In this document: positions 25,895 to 34,154 of the stretch, in pieces
Position numbering within the stretch: position 1 is the stretch's first letter
Layout of the letters: every line of letters starts with the position of its first letter
Source of the DNA: an uncultured Fibrobacter sp.
Lineage (GTDB): Bacteria; Fibrobacterota; Fibrobacteria; Fibrobacterales; Fibrobacteraceae
Direction: 5' to 3'
Assembly: GCA_946414025.1 (NCBI GenBank)
Contig: CAMKMX010000010.1
Coordinates: 19,444-83,443, forward strand
DNA length: 64,000 nt
Made by a program: the position numbers and the translations under genes
Notes under the pieces: generated by a model
Database searches by the model: none
Told to the model about the DNA's origin: nothing
What the model saw: the letters and a program-made list of their open reading frames with translations, nothing else

Positions 25895-26319
25895 GTAAAA
25901 AGGACTTGAAAATTCTCCTCCTTGTGTTTACGATTCCATTTGCACTGTTGGGGGTGTACGGTGTATTTGCAATCGTGTACGCAATTGCGGTGTTTGACGA
26001 TTCAATGACACTTGTGGTGGAAAGATGCTTCCTTTCTCCAGATGGTAACAAAAAAGCCGTCCTTTATCAAGCTTCTGGTGGTGGTGCGGCAGGTTGGATC
26101 CACCACTCCGTTGCAATATTAAATATTAATGACTCTTTAGACGAATCTGTTTTTATAAGCGAGAGAACGGTATTCTCAAAACGTTGCTGCGATAGTGTTG
26201 ATGTGAATTGGGAGAATGATTCCACCTTGCAAATTCGCTATATAAAAGAAGATGAATATTGCGTTTACAAAATGCAAGAAAACGGTGGTATGATAAATGT
26301 TGAATATTTTATAAAGTGA
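25891..26319 (+). CDS. Membrane-anchored DUF5412-like protein, candidate immunity protein
   Basis: 142 residues from the ATG at 25891, chosen over the in-frame ATG at 25822 because of the ATGA overlap with the 37-codon gene. An N-terminal membrane helix (ILLLVFTIPFALLGVYGVF) is followed by a beta-rich domain: FLSPDGNKKAVLYQASGGG, HHSVAILNINDSL, VDVNWENDSTLQIRY. This pattern resembles DUF5412-type domains, where SPDG and a 'V.W..N..L.I.Y' strand are typical. Its position after a toxin-44 gene suggests immunity; this is inference. No gene is supported between it and hipA. Confidence 0.5.
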   Translation: MSKKDLKILLLVFTIPFALLGVYGVFAIVYAIAVFDDSMTLVVERCFLSPDGNKKAVLYQASGGGAAGWIHHSVAILNINDSLDESVFISERTVFSKRCCDSVDVNWENDSTLQIRYIKEDEYCVYKMQENGGMINVEYFIK

Positions 26320-26417
26320 GGTGAAGGAACTTTCTAAAAAATGCGTAGTAGGTGCATCAGACTTATCTTTTTTATCATTGTTTGCATTATGATGATGTTG
26401 TAATGTTTATATGTGTG

Positions 26418-27710
26418 TTACGGCATTTCCTGCACGCTGGCGATTGCCCTGATGATTCTTGCAGGAACACCGTTTTGGCGGGCGAGCTTTGGCCACTGGC
26501 GAACGGCATCTTCGACTTCGTGTAGAATTTTTTTGTAGCGGCCCTGCCTGAGCCCTGCAAACTTTGCCACGGCCTTGAAATCGTCCTGTGTAAAGCCGCC
26601 ACGCTTGCCGTTGAAGGTCATCTGGTGTGACCCGGTCCATGCCCCTTGCGGGTTGTAGGCATAGGTCATGTCGAATGCGGGGGCGAGGGCCCATGTTCCC
26701 TGCTTGTCCATAAGGAACCCGATGTTCTTGGCGTGATCGTCTTGGTTGCGGGAGCAAATGTTGAAGGCTGCCCGGCGGTACATTTCTTCTAGGGCGTCGT
26801 AGCCCAGGCCTAGCCGCTTGATAACGTCTAGTGCCTGCTCGTAACTGTAGGCCCCCGGCATGTTGAAGTCGTAGTGGGCAAGGCCGCAAAGGGACTGGTA
26901 ATGCAGCTTTTTACCGCCAGCCAGCCTGTCGAACCGACGTGTCATAAAGTGCCTGTGTCCGGCACTTTCGTAGAGCCTGCATTCTGTCATGTGGATGCCT
27001 GCAAGTTTCACCATTTGCGAGTAGGTGTATTCTATGGCGCCGTAACCGAACAGGTCTGCGTTTTCCTTGTCGCCGTTATGCTCCACGTCATCGAGTTTCA
27101 ACAGCCAGTATCCAAAATCCGGTTCGGCCTCCACCTGCCCGGAGCGCATTTCGCCGGTGGTTTCGTTGTAGGCCACCAGGATTTTTGCCCGGGCGCCCCC
27201 CGCAGAAGTTCCGACCTTGAGAATTTCCTCGAAAGACCGGTTGTTCTTTTTGCTGAGCCTTTTTGTGGAAAAGCGCTTGCGCCGGTTCAGAATTTCGGCG
27301 GCGAAAGCTCGCAGGCTTTCTACGTCAATGGAATCGTCTGTGCGGGAATCGGGCCCCTGTAGGGGTGAAAATTCCAGAGCCCCCATGCCGCGGTTTCCGG
27401 TGTAGCACAGGCGTTCAAGGGCGGTAAAACTTTCGGGAGTGCGCCCCTGCCGCAGCAGCCAGGAGTCTATGACCTTGTTGCCGAACTTGTCGGGAAGGCT
27501 GTCTGCAAAAAGTCCGGGCAATCCGTGGAATGTCCTTGACAGTTGCGGAAAACTGTAGATCCGCCTGGATACGGGCATCACGAGGGGCGAAGGCTCGATT
27601 CCCGCTCCAATAAAGGGCTCGGCGTATTCGAAACGGGCGACGGAATCGCTTTCCAGCATGGAAATCGCTCCGATGGTCGTTCCCCAGAGTTTTACCTGTA
27701 CTGCAATCAT
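26418..27710 (-). CDS. hipA: HipA-type serine/threonine kinase toxin
   Basis: 430 residues, close to E. coli HipA (440). N-terminal HipA domain (FHGLPGLFADSLPDKFG), then the kinase-like domain with TSAGGARAKILVAYN (ATP-binding P-loop region), catalytic RNQDDHAKN (321-329) and metal-binding PAFDMTY (D347). HipA kinases phosphorylate translation factors such as aminoacyl-tRNA synthetases and cause dormancy; HipB neutralises them. The partner gene lies 9 bases upstream. All catalytic residues look intact. GC content is higher than in the toxin-44 cassette beside it, so the two may have separate origins. Confidence 0.93.
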   Translation of the reverse strand: MIAVQVKLWGTTIGAISMLESDSVARFEYAEPFIGAGIEPSPLVMPVSRRIYSFPQLSRTFHGLPGLFADSLPDKFGNKVIDSWLLRQGRTPESFTALERLCYTGNRGMGALEFSPLQGPDSRTDDSIDVESLRAFAAEILNRRKRFSTKRLSKKNNRSFEEILKVGTSAGGARAKILVAYNETTGEMRSGQVEAEPDFGYWLLKLDDVEHNGDKENADLFGYGAIEYTYSQMVKLAGIHMTECRLYESAGHRHFMTRRFDRLAGGKKLHYQSLCGLAHYDFNMPGAYSYEQALDVIKRLGLGYDALEEMYRRAAFNICSRNQDDHAKNIGFLMDKQGTWALAPAFDMTYAYNPQGAWTGSHQMTFNGKRGGFTQDDFKAVAKFAGLRQGRYKKILHEVEDAVRQWPKLARQNGVPARIIRAIASVQEMP

Positions 27711-27719
27711 CTTGTACCG

Positions 27720-28130
27720 TTACTTGTCTTCTTCCCAGATCCAGGGCTTCTTTTTACCGGAATTTGGTGTTGCGGAATAATTGGCGATGGTGTCGGAAAT
27801 GATGTTTTGGCCGGACTTTTTTTTGTGGGGAGAGCCCGCCCGCTGTCGGGGTTTGATTTTTCCCATTTGCAGGATTTGCATGGGCGATGGGGAATCGTCG
27901 GGGAAAATGCCCAGGAAGGTATCCAGCATGTCGCAGGCCCGCAGCACCTTGACCAGGTTCAGGATCTGTACGGAATCACCACGTTCGATTCGCTCTACCG
28001 TTCCCTTGCTGACTCCGGCCATTTGGGCAAGCTTTGCTTGAGTCCAATTGTTCCTGACGCGGAAAGCCGCCATGCGCTTGCCGAGCAGGGCAAGTGCGGA
28101 TTCGTCGTTCTGTGCAGAGTACATGGCCAT
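27720..28130 (-). CDS. hipB: HipB-type antitoxin, XRE-family HTH repressor
   Basis: 136 residues. A Cro/C1-type helix-turn-helix occupies about 15-75 (WTQAKLAQMAGVSKGTVERI). A Pro/Lys-rich tail of about 60 residues follows, longer than in E. coli HipB (88). The tail may bind HipA or serve as a protease tag. GGAGGAACT precedes the start. First gene of the hipBA operon; a 10-bp palindrome 57 bases upstream is the likely operator. Confidence 0.88.
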   Translation of the reverse strand: MAMYSAQNDESALALLGKRMAAFRVRNNWTQAKLAQMAGVSKGTVERIERGDSVQILNLVKVLRACDMLDTFLGIFPDDSPSPMQILQMGKIKPRQRAGSPHKKKSGQNIISDTIANYSATPNSGKKKPWIWEEDK

Positions 28131-28186
28131 AGTTCCTCCTATTATCTTGTTTTAAATATAATAAAATTCTTAAAAATGTGCAAATA

Positions 28187-28210
28187 TTTTTCATTAAATA
28201 TAATGAAAAA
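28187..28210. promoter_or_regulatory. Candidate HipB operator palindrome
   Basis: TTTTTCATTA (28187-28196) and TAATGAAAAA (28201-28210) form a perfect 10-bp inverted repeat around AATA. It lies in the AT-rich region upstream of hipB (28131-28260), where its promoter must be. HipB-type repressors bind such palindromes for autoregulation. Confidence 0.55.
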
Positions 28211-28265
28211 TTGACGAAAACTAGTATTATTTCTTAAAATTTAGTGAAATAAATTTTAATGTTTA

Positions 28266-28280
28266 GAGCGGGAAAAGGGA
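28266..28280. repeat. Second copy of the tRNA-Gly 3' end (attachment-site-like)
   Basis: GAGCGGGAAAAGGGA at 28266-28280 repeats the 15 bases at 28488-28502, which contain the tRNA-Gly acceptor and T-stem 3' strand. A third, inverted and slightly altered copy (CCGAGTCCC-TTTTTAT-CCCGA) lies at about 28412-28432. Direct repeats of a tRNA 3' end are the usual scar of tRNA-targeting integrases. No integrase gene is present, so this looks like an old or partial site. The rest of 28281-28487 contains hairpins (AAAAACCACC 28361 / GGTGGTTTTT 28392) but no gene. Confidence 0.55.
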
Positions 28281-28455
28281 ATGTTGCTTCGCAGTCTCCG
28301 CTGACGCGGCTGCTCAGCAACCCTTCGGGCTCGACACTCACTCATGTTCGCGTCAAGCTCAAAAACCACCTATTTCATACGCTACGCGCACGGTGGTTTT
28401 TGCCGCACCCTCTTCTCGGCACCGAGTCCCTTTTTATCCCGACGCAAAAAAAAGA

Positions 28456-28480
28456 AAACCACCCAAATGGGTGGTTTTTC
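28456..28480 (-). terminator. Terminator of the tRNA-Gly transcript
   Basis: ACCACCC-AAAT-GGGTGGT (28458-28475) with A- and T-runs on both sides. On the minus strand it lies just beyond the tRNA 3' end, followed by TTTTCTTTTTTTT, so it ends the tRNA transcript. The symmetric A/T runs would also let it act on the plus strand. Confidence 0.75.
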
Positions 28481-28488
28481 TTTTTTCG

Positions 28489-28561
<73 letters not shown>

Positions 28562-28590
28562 GGGGTGAGACCAATTATAGCTTAAGGATT

Positions 28591-29670
28591 TTAGATTGTC
28601 AAGGGCTTTTGAAGTGAAAAAATCAAAATTTCGTGCTTTTTTCCCCTCAATTCGAAGATTCCCTCTTTTTTGGCGATATAGCCGTGGGGGATGGGCTTGG
28701 GCAGTTCCTGGAAGTAATCCTCCGAAATCAGGAATTCCTGCCCCAGCTTGGTGCAGAGCCCCTGGATTCTGGCGGTAGTGTTCAGCACGTCCCCGTGGTA
28801 GGCCATTTCGCTCCCGAAGTTGCCCACCTCCGTAGAAATGACCTTCCCGCAGTGGATTCCGGCCTTGAACTGGGGCGTTACCCCGAATTTTTTCATGAAT
28901 TTGGCGCTTTTCCCGGCGATACACTCCGAAAAGTCGTAAAAACAGTCCACTGGCCGGGCCTTTTTGCGGCAGGCGGACATTTTCCAGGTCAAAAAGGCCC
29001 CGTCCCCCGCAATCTGGTAGATTTCGCCCCTGTTTTCTTCGCAACAGTTAGAAAGCAGGCTGTAGTAGTCCTTCAAAAAGCTGCTGTACTTCACGTGGCC
29101 CAGTTCTTCGGCCAGGGAGGTGGAGTGCCTGAGGTCGATGAACATGAAGACTCGTTCTTCTTCCTTGGGCTCTTGCGATTTGCCAAGGAAGGTGTTCCAG
29201 AACACCCTCGGGCCGAATTTTTTGTGCACGGAACGTAAGGCCGTAATGAGGTATGCTGCAAAGAAGTACAAAATAACCTGGACCCGCACCTCGTGGGACA
29301 TTAGGTTGTCTTTGATGGAGGCTAGCGATACTTCGTTGACGATGCCCTCTTCGGCATTGGACTGGAACAGCAGTATGCACAGGATAATGCTTGCGTGTAT
29401 GGCGGCGATAAAGTAGAAGGTTCGCACCAGCAGGGCCTTCCACACGGGCCTGCAGTCCCGCTCGTCTTTCAGGATGACGACGTCGTATATCCCATGGGAA
29501 AGCCCCATGAATAGGGAGAACTGCAGCATGAGCAGGAGAGGCTCTATAGACAAGTCGCCCTGGTCACGGTACATCTCCAGCATAGAAATGCCGATGGCTA
29601 CACCCATCCAGCAGAGCACATAGAAGCATACGGCTCGGAACTTTCGCTGTGTCTGTCGTGTAATAGCCAT
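28591..29670 (-). CDS. Membrane-bound class III adenylate/guanylate cyclase
   Basis: 359 residues. Four membrane helices fill about 10-150. A class III cyclase homology domain (about 170-350) follows: metal aspartates D179 (FMFIDLRHST) and D223 (YQIAGDGAFL), FKAGIHCGKV, and HGDVLNTTARIQ, where the Asn/Arg pair stabilises the transition state. Both metal ligands are present, so it is probably active; I cannot tell ATP from GTP use by eye. A small membrane-protein gene ends 4 bases upstream and is probably cotranscribed. Confidence 0.87.
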   Translation of the reverse strand: MAITRQTQRKFRAVCFYVLCWMGVAIGISMLEMYRDQGDLSIEPLLLMLQFSLFMGLSHGIYDVVILKDERDCRPVWKALLVRTFYFIAAIHASIILCILLFQSNAEEGIVNEVSLASIKDNLMSHEVRVQVILYFFAAYLITALRSVHKKFGPRVFWNTFLGKSQEPKEEERVFMFIDLRHSTSLAEELGHVKYSSFLKDYYSLLSNCCEENRGEIYQIAGDGAFLTWKMSACRKKARPVDCFYDFSECIAGKSAKFMKKFGVTPQFKAGIHCGKVISTEVGNFGSEMAYHGDVLNTTARIQGLCTKLGQEFLISEDYFQELPKPIPHGYIAKKEGIFELRGKKHEILIFSLQKPLTI

Positions 29671-29674
29671 AGGT

Positions 29675-29854
29675 CTAGTGGATAAAGAGGGGAAGCGCCC
29701 AGATCATGGCGATGAGGATGATATCCTTGTAGGATTCCCCCATCAAGAGGGTGGAGGACAAGAAGAAAATGATGGTTGCAAGGGTCAGGAACACCCACAG
29801 GGGCGCCCTTTTCTTCAAAAAACTCTTGATTTTGTCTTTTGTTTCCTTGTCCAT
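29675..29854 (-). CDS. Small two-helix membrane protein (59 residues)
   Basis: A 59-codon frame: MDKETKDKIKSFLKKRAPLW, then helix VFLTLATIIFFLSSTLLM, a short loop and helix DIILIAMIWALPLFI. The stop lies 4 bases before the cyclase start, so the two form an operon. The basic N-terminus predicts that it faces the cytoplasm. It may assist or regulate the membrane cyclase. Family unknown. Confidence 0.55.
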   Translation of the reverse strand: MDKETKDKIKSFLKKRAPLWVFLTLATIIFFLSSTLLMGESYKDIILIAMIWALPLFIH

Positions 29855-29870
29855 CGAATAAATCCCGAAA

Positions 29871-30023
29871 ACAGTAATCAGTCATCAGTTATGAGTTTTC
29901 AGTTATAGAAGAAGTACCTCGCACCTCGAGCCTCGAACCTCACCACTCACAACTCACCACTCACAACTCATAACTCATAACTCATAACTCACAACTCATA
30001 ACTCACAACTCATAACTCATAAC
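29871..30023. repeat. Heptanucleotide tandem repeat and dispersed intergenic repeat
   Basis: Eleven copies of a 7-base unit (A/C)ACTCA(T/C) run from 29944 to 30020. They are preceded by CCTCG-containing repeats (29917-29940) and CAGTTATGAGTTTTCAGTTAT. The same kinds of words recur at 51715-51890. The array lies just before hemW, close to a TATAAT at 30057-30062, so a change in copy number would alter promoter spacing. Confidence 0.75.
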
Positions 30024-30075
30024 TAATTTACATTTTTTTCCCCCGTGGGCAACAACTATAATGTATTTTTTAGAA

Positions 30076-31212
30076 ATGCTGGGCCTCTATATCCATATTC
30101 CCTTTTGCGAAAAAATCTGCGATTACTGCGATTTTTTCACTATCCAGGGGCCGGATCGGCTCCACGTGGAGTACCTGGACCTGCTTTCGCAAGAAATTTC
30201 TGCCTTTTCGGAGCGGCATCCAGGAGCCTTAGAACAGGTGGAAACCCTTTATTTGGGGGGTGGAACTCCGTCTATCCTGTCTTCGGAGAAACTGGCTCGG
30301 CTTTTTTCCATATTGGACAGTGCCGGAGTGCCTCTTTGGCGGTTGAAGGAATCCACCATGGAGTTCAATCCGGAATCCTGCGACTGGGAGCGACTAGCCG
30401 TAGCGCTAGAAAATGGCGTTACCCGGGCAAGCCTCGGACTACAGACCCTTAGGCCGGAGCTTTTGCAGGCGGTGGGCCGTAGGCACACTCCGGAGGCAGG
30501 CCTTGCCGCCCTGGAGCTCCTCTTGTCCCAAGAAAACTTGCGAGTTACGGCAGACTTGATGTTCAATCTGCCGGGGCAGACGGTTGCACAGTTTTTGAAA
30601 GACCTGGACCGATTGTCTGCCTATCCGCTGGGCCATATCAGTTTTTACGGCCTTAAGGTGGACCCCCGCACAAGGCTCGGCCACCGCCTAGAAAAGGGTG
30701 AGCTGCAGGTAGATGAGGACTTGTACGGCGACATGTACCGGAAAGGGGTCGAGCTGCTGGAATCCAGAGGTTTTGAGCGCTATGAAGTGTCCAACTTTGC
30801 CCGACCTGTCGAAGATAGCCTGCACAACCAGAACTACTGGCGTCGGGGCGAGTACCTTGCTTTTGGCCCTTCGGCCAATGCCTACTTTGAGGGAGTTCGC
30901 TTCCACGCACCCGACCGATATCCGGAGTGGCGTCGCTATGTACAGGCAGGCTGCCCGGAAAGCCTGCTGTCAAAAGACCCTATCGGCCACGACGAGCAGG
31001 TGGCGGAACTTATCCAGCTTTCATTACGAACAAAGTACGGCCTGGACATAGACGCCTTGCAACAGTTGGGCGTTCGCCTCTCGGAAAAAACAGTTTCCCG
31101 CTGGATGGAACGGGGCTTCTTGAAACGGCAGGGGCCGCACCTTGTGCTCGAAGGCGACGGCTGGCTCTTTATGGACTCTGTAGTGGCCGATTTATATTCC
31201 AACTTGGAATAA
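30076..31212 (+). CDS. hemW: HemW-like radical SAM haem chaperone
   Basis: 378 residues from the ATG at 30076 (MLGLYIHIPFC); the ATG at 30061 overlaps a TATAAT box (30057-30062), so it is less likely. CX3CX2C (C11, C15, C18 in CEKICDYCDF) binds the 4Fe-4S cluster. YLGGGTPS, MEFNPE, ASLGLQTL, DLMFNLPGQT and YEVSNFARP are HemN/HemW family blocks. HemW inserts haem into respiratory proteins and lacks coproporphyrinogen dehydrogenase activity; the short length (true HemN is about 450) favours HemW. The C-terminal domain (LRTKYGLD to the end) is complete. Confidence 0.87.
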   Translation: MLGLYIHIPFCEKICDYCDFFTIQGPDRLHVEYLDLLSQEISAFSERHPGALEQVETLYLGGGTPSILSSEKLARLFSILDSAGVPLWRLKESTMEFNPESCDWERLAVALENGVTRASLGLQTLRPELLQAVGRRHTPEAGLAALELLLSQENLRVTADLMFNLPGQTVAQFLKDLDRLSAYPLGHISFYGLKVDPRTRLGHRLEKGELQVDEDLYGDMYRKGVELLESRGFERYEVSNFARPVEDSLHNQNYWRRGEYLAFGPSANAYFEGVRFHAPDRYPEWRRYVQAGCPESLLSKDPIGHDEQVAELIQLSLRTKYGLDIDALQQLGVRLSEKTVSRWMERGFLKRQGPHLVLEGDGWLFMDSVVADLYSNLE

Positions 31213-31379
31213 TTCGCCTTGAATTCGGATTCTAGAAAAGTGTGATTTAGGCCTCAAATCGGGCCGTGTCCTCGGCGAAAAAAATACCCTTGCCCATAAA
31301 AAAACATATTTTTAGAGATGTAAGTGCCCAGGCTTGTAATTGGGCGTGTTTGTTGTTGCGCAAAAAGAGCGAGGATGGT

Positions 31380-34133
31380 ATGTTGGCAAAACGACAAAAT
31401 GGGTTGTTCCTATTTGTAAGCACCCTGCTGCTGATGGCGGCATGGGGTTTTGCCGGCGTGAACTATAGTGGAGACTGCATTAACGATGCTAAGCCGGATT
31501 CCCGCTGCGTTTACCTGCCCCTGGATGTGGGACAGATGATAGGGCTCTATGTAGAAGATCCTCCAAAAAGCGGGAATCGCCTTAAAAATGCGTCCTTGTA
31601 CGTTTATGCCCCCAATGCGGGATCCGATACAATTGTGTTTACGGTGGGAAGTGATGTCGTCGCCAACGGCCAGATGTTCACTTCTGACAATAATGGCTAC
31701 GTGGTCACCGGTGTAACGGGGCATTGGACCGTTTCCAACGCCCCTCTAGGGGTTTCCGTCAACTCTTCCATGCAGGATGTCAATGTCATCTATGTCTACA
31801 ACTTCTACGTGCCGGAGTTCCAATTCTGCGAAGATGCCGACTGCAAGGAGGTCATCTCCGATATTTCGAACATCCAGCTGAACGTGGGTGATACGCTGCC
31901 GGTCTATGTTCAGTCGGTAGTACCCCTTGGCCCCTCGAAAGGCAAGCTGGACACCCTTGCCAAGGATTTGCAATACTTCCTTTCCTCAAAGCACGAAGAC
32001 CTAAAGTTCTTGACGCCGGCAAAAACGCCTATGGGCCATGGGACGATCAATGGGACGAAATACTACATAGGTCAGCTTTCCGAGTCCAGGTCGTCTTTCC
32101 TGGTGACGTCGGACAAGGCTATTTCCGATGTGAATTTTACCCTGGAATCTTCTATCTACAACCCGAAGCCAGATAGTACGGTTTTCCGCGCCAAGGAAGA
32201 GTTCCCCGGCAACCTGCAGTTTGTGAATTACGGACTGCCCTCCCTGGACAGCGCCTTCATTTACGATACCGACGGCGACGGTGTGGGCGATAGCATTGCG
32301 GCCTACTTTAATGGCCAGATGAACGGGGTTTCTCTGGAGAATTTCCAGTATAACTGGCCTATGGGCGGTGATTACACGGATTTCAGCGGGGACTTTACTC
32401 TGGACGGTCACCTGGCCGAGCTCACCGGCGTAAAGACTACGATTCCCGATGGCGAGGGCCAGGGGAACCTGAAGGTAGATGCCTCGTCTACGGTGTCTGG
32501 TGCCAGCGGAAACCTTTCCACCGCTATTCAGGACCGCATTGGCCCGGTTATCCAGACGGCAACCCTTGAACCGGGTGACGGTGACTATGATTATGTGATT
32601 CTCAGCTTCAACAAACCTCTGGATACGTCTTGGACCTCGGGTAGCGGTTTCCTCCTGGATGGCGTCCCCCTGTCCATGACGGCGGTAGAGAAAGGCGTCG
32701 ATGGAAACGACCGTATCTGGAAGTTCAAGGTGCCCAAGAATTCCGTCCAGGTGGGAGGCGAGTTGGAACTGGCCACCTCTTGCGCCAAGGACAAGTGCCC
32801 CGACGGGCTTATCAAGGCCGCCGACGGCAACAAGACGGGCAAGAACAACCCCGTGAAGATTACCAATTCGGGCAAGAACTACGTGGACGACGAACGGAAC
32901 GGCTTCTACGACAAAAACGGTGACGGCCGTATGGACAGTGCCACGGTGGCCTTCAAGGAACCCATTTCCAAGAAGGACCTGGAAGATATGGAAGTGGTGC
33001 TGTACTGGATGGATAATCAGGGCAACGTGCTGGAAATCAAGCCCGACCTGACGGACACCAACTTCGTGAAGCTTTCCAAGGACGGCTTGATGCTTTCCAT
33101 TACGGTGGATACCACCAAGTTCGACGTGCAGCGGATGCTCACCTATGTGGATACTGCCGGCATCGATGTGGATAGCCTCAAGTACGGCTTTGCCAAGGTC
33201 ACAAAGCCCGTGGTCCAGGCGGACGGCACCACCAAGATGGAAACCTACGATTGCACCATGCACGACCGCATGTCTCCCGTGATTTCGGGAACCTTCCTGG
33301 AGCCGGAGTCCTTCCAGAAGATGGAAGCCGACGTGCTGACCATCTCCTTCTCTGAACCTGTGGACAAGAAGGCTTTGGAGGACTTGACGGCCCTGTCCGA
33401 TTGCTTCAAGTTCAAGGTGGACGGAGAATGGGTGTCTATTCCCTTCAGTTCTCTGGAATGGAGCAAGGACGGCAAGTCCGTAAAGCTCCACCTGGAAAAC
33501 GGCGTGCCCCTTGCGGAGCGCCTGAACCCGGCGGATTCCATAAAGTTTGATTTCGACAAGGCGAAGATTACCGACCTGGATGGCAATGGCGTGTCACCCA
33601 ATTCCCAGCCGACGATGGTCAAGGGCGACCCCCGCGTGCTGATGCAATCCACCTCCCTTGCCAGTCTGGACCGCGCAGTTCTGTTGGCGGACAAGGCGGC
33701 CTTTACGGAACGCTTTGTCAATGCCGACGAACCTATGGACGAAGAGATGAAAAAGTCTCTCGGAGTCCTGATGGACATCAGTTTTGCGACCGTCATGGGA
33801 GAGGATTCTACGGGAGTTTCCCAGATGAACCTGGACGATGTGGGTCTCTCTTGGGAGCTGAAGGTGTTTACCAATTTGGGTGCCTATGTGGGTGGCGCTT
33901 CGAATAAAATAAAGTGCAGCGACAAGGCTTTTGAAGGCAACTGCTTTGAGCATGCCAAGAAGATGTATGTGCGCTGGAACATGCGTTCTAGCGAGGGCCG
34001 CAAGGTCGGCGTAGGTGTTTATGTTGCGCAGTTCAAGATCAATGTCTACGGCGCAAAGGACAATTTTAAAGTTGAAAGGATTTACAACTGGGGCATCCGT
34101 GCCGGCAAAGGCGGAATGAGCCTTGGGGACTAA
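31380..34133 (+). CDS. Large secreted surface protein, paralogue of the next gene
   Basis: 917 residues. The ATG at 31380 is chosen because GAGGA precedes it and a signal peptide follows (LFLFVSTLLLMAAWGFAG); the frame is open further upstream. The body is beta-rich, with several Asp-rich calcium-type loops (DTDGDGVGDS, DKNGDGRMDS) and repeated 'ISFSEPVDKKALEDL' segments typical of Ig-like adhesion modules. The C-terminus (VRWNMRSSEGRKVGVGVYVA) resembles FlgD-like/type IX secretion tails. It carries the same C-terminal plan as the 1426-residue protein 21 bases downstream. Role unknown; cell-surface attachment is plausible. Confidence 0.75.
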   Translation: MLAKRQNGLFLFVSTLLLMAAWGFAGVNYSGDCINDAKPDSRCVYLPLDVGQMIGLYVEDPPKSGNRLKNASLYVYAPNAGSDTIVFTVGSDVVANGQMFTSDNNGYVVTGVTGHWTVSNAPLGVSVNSSMQDVNVIYVYNFYVPEFQFCEDADCKEVISDISNIQLNVGDTLPVYVQSVVPLGPSKGKLDTLAKDLQYFLSSKHEDLKFLTPAKTPMGHGTINGTKYYIGQLSESRSSFLVTSDKAISDVNFTLESSIYNPKPDSTVFRAKEEFPGNLQFVNYGLPSLDSAFIYDTDGDGVGDSIAAYFNGQMNGVSLENFQYNWPMGGDYTDFSGDFTLDGHLAELTGVKTTIPDGEGQGNLKVDASSTVSGASGNLSTAIQDRIGPVIQTATLEPGDGDYDYVILSFNKPLDTSWTSGSGFLLDGVPLSMTAVEKGVDGNDRIWKFKVPKNSVQVGGELELATSCAKDKCPDGLIKAADGNKTGKNNPVKITNSGKNYVDDERNGFYDKNGDGRMDSATVAFKEPISKKDLEDMEVVLYWMDNQGNVLEIKPDLTDTNFVKLSKDGLMLSITVDTTKFDVQRMLTYVDTAGIDVDSLKYGFAKVTKPVVQADGTTKMETYDCTMHDRMSPVISGTFLEPESFQKMEADVLTISFSEPVDKKALEDLTALSDCFKFKVDGEWVSIPFSSLEWSKDGKSVKLHLENGVPLAERLNPADSIKFDFDKAKITDLDGNGVSPNSQPTMVKGDPRVLMQSTSLASLDRAVLLADKAAFTERFVNADEPMDEEMKKSLGVLMDISFATVMGEDSTGVSQMNLDDVGLSWELKVFTNLGAYVGGASNKIKCSDKAFEGNCFEHAKKMYVRWNMRSSEGRKVGVGVYVAQFKINVYGAKDNFKVERIYNWGIRAGKGGMSLGD

Positions 34134-34154
34134 AACCTTTCAGAGGGTAATGCT

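Noticed and set aside
26341..26403. 20-residue hydrophobic peptide (MRSRCIRLIFFIIVCIMMML)
   Set aside because: Has a weak GAAGGAA upstream and would be a membrane peptide, but it is too short to separate from chance and overlaps nothing informative.
29944..30020. CRISPR-like array
   Set aside because: Units are 7 bases with no spacers, so it is a simple tandem repeat.
32001..33491. 496-residue open frame antisense to the 917-residue surface protein
   Set aside because: No ribosome-binding site, no recognisable domain; composition is that of a reverse-strand shadow in GC-rich coding sequence. Similar shadows at 36639-38048 and 12075-13439 were rejected for the same reason.
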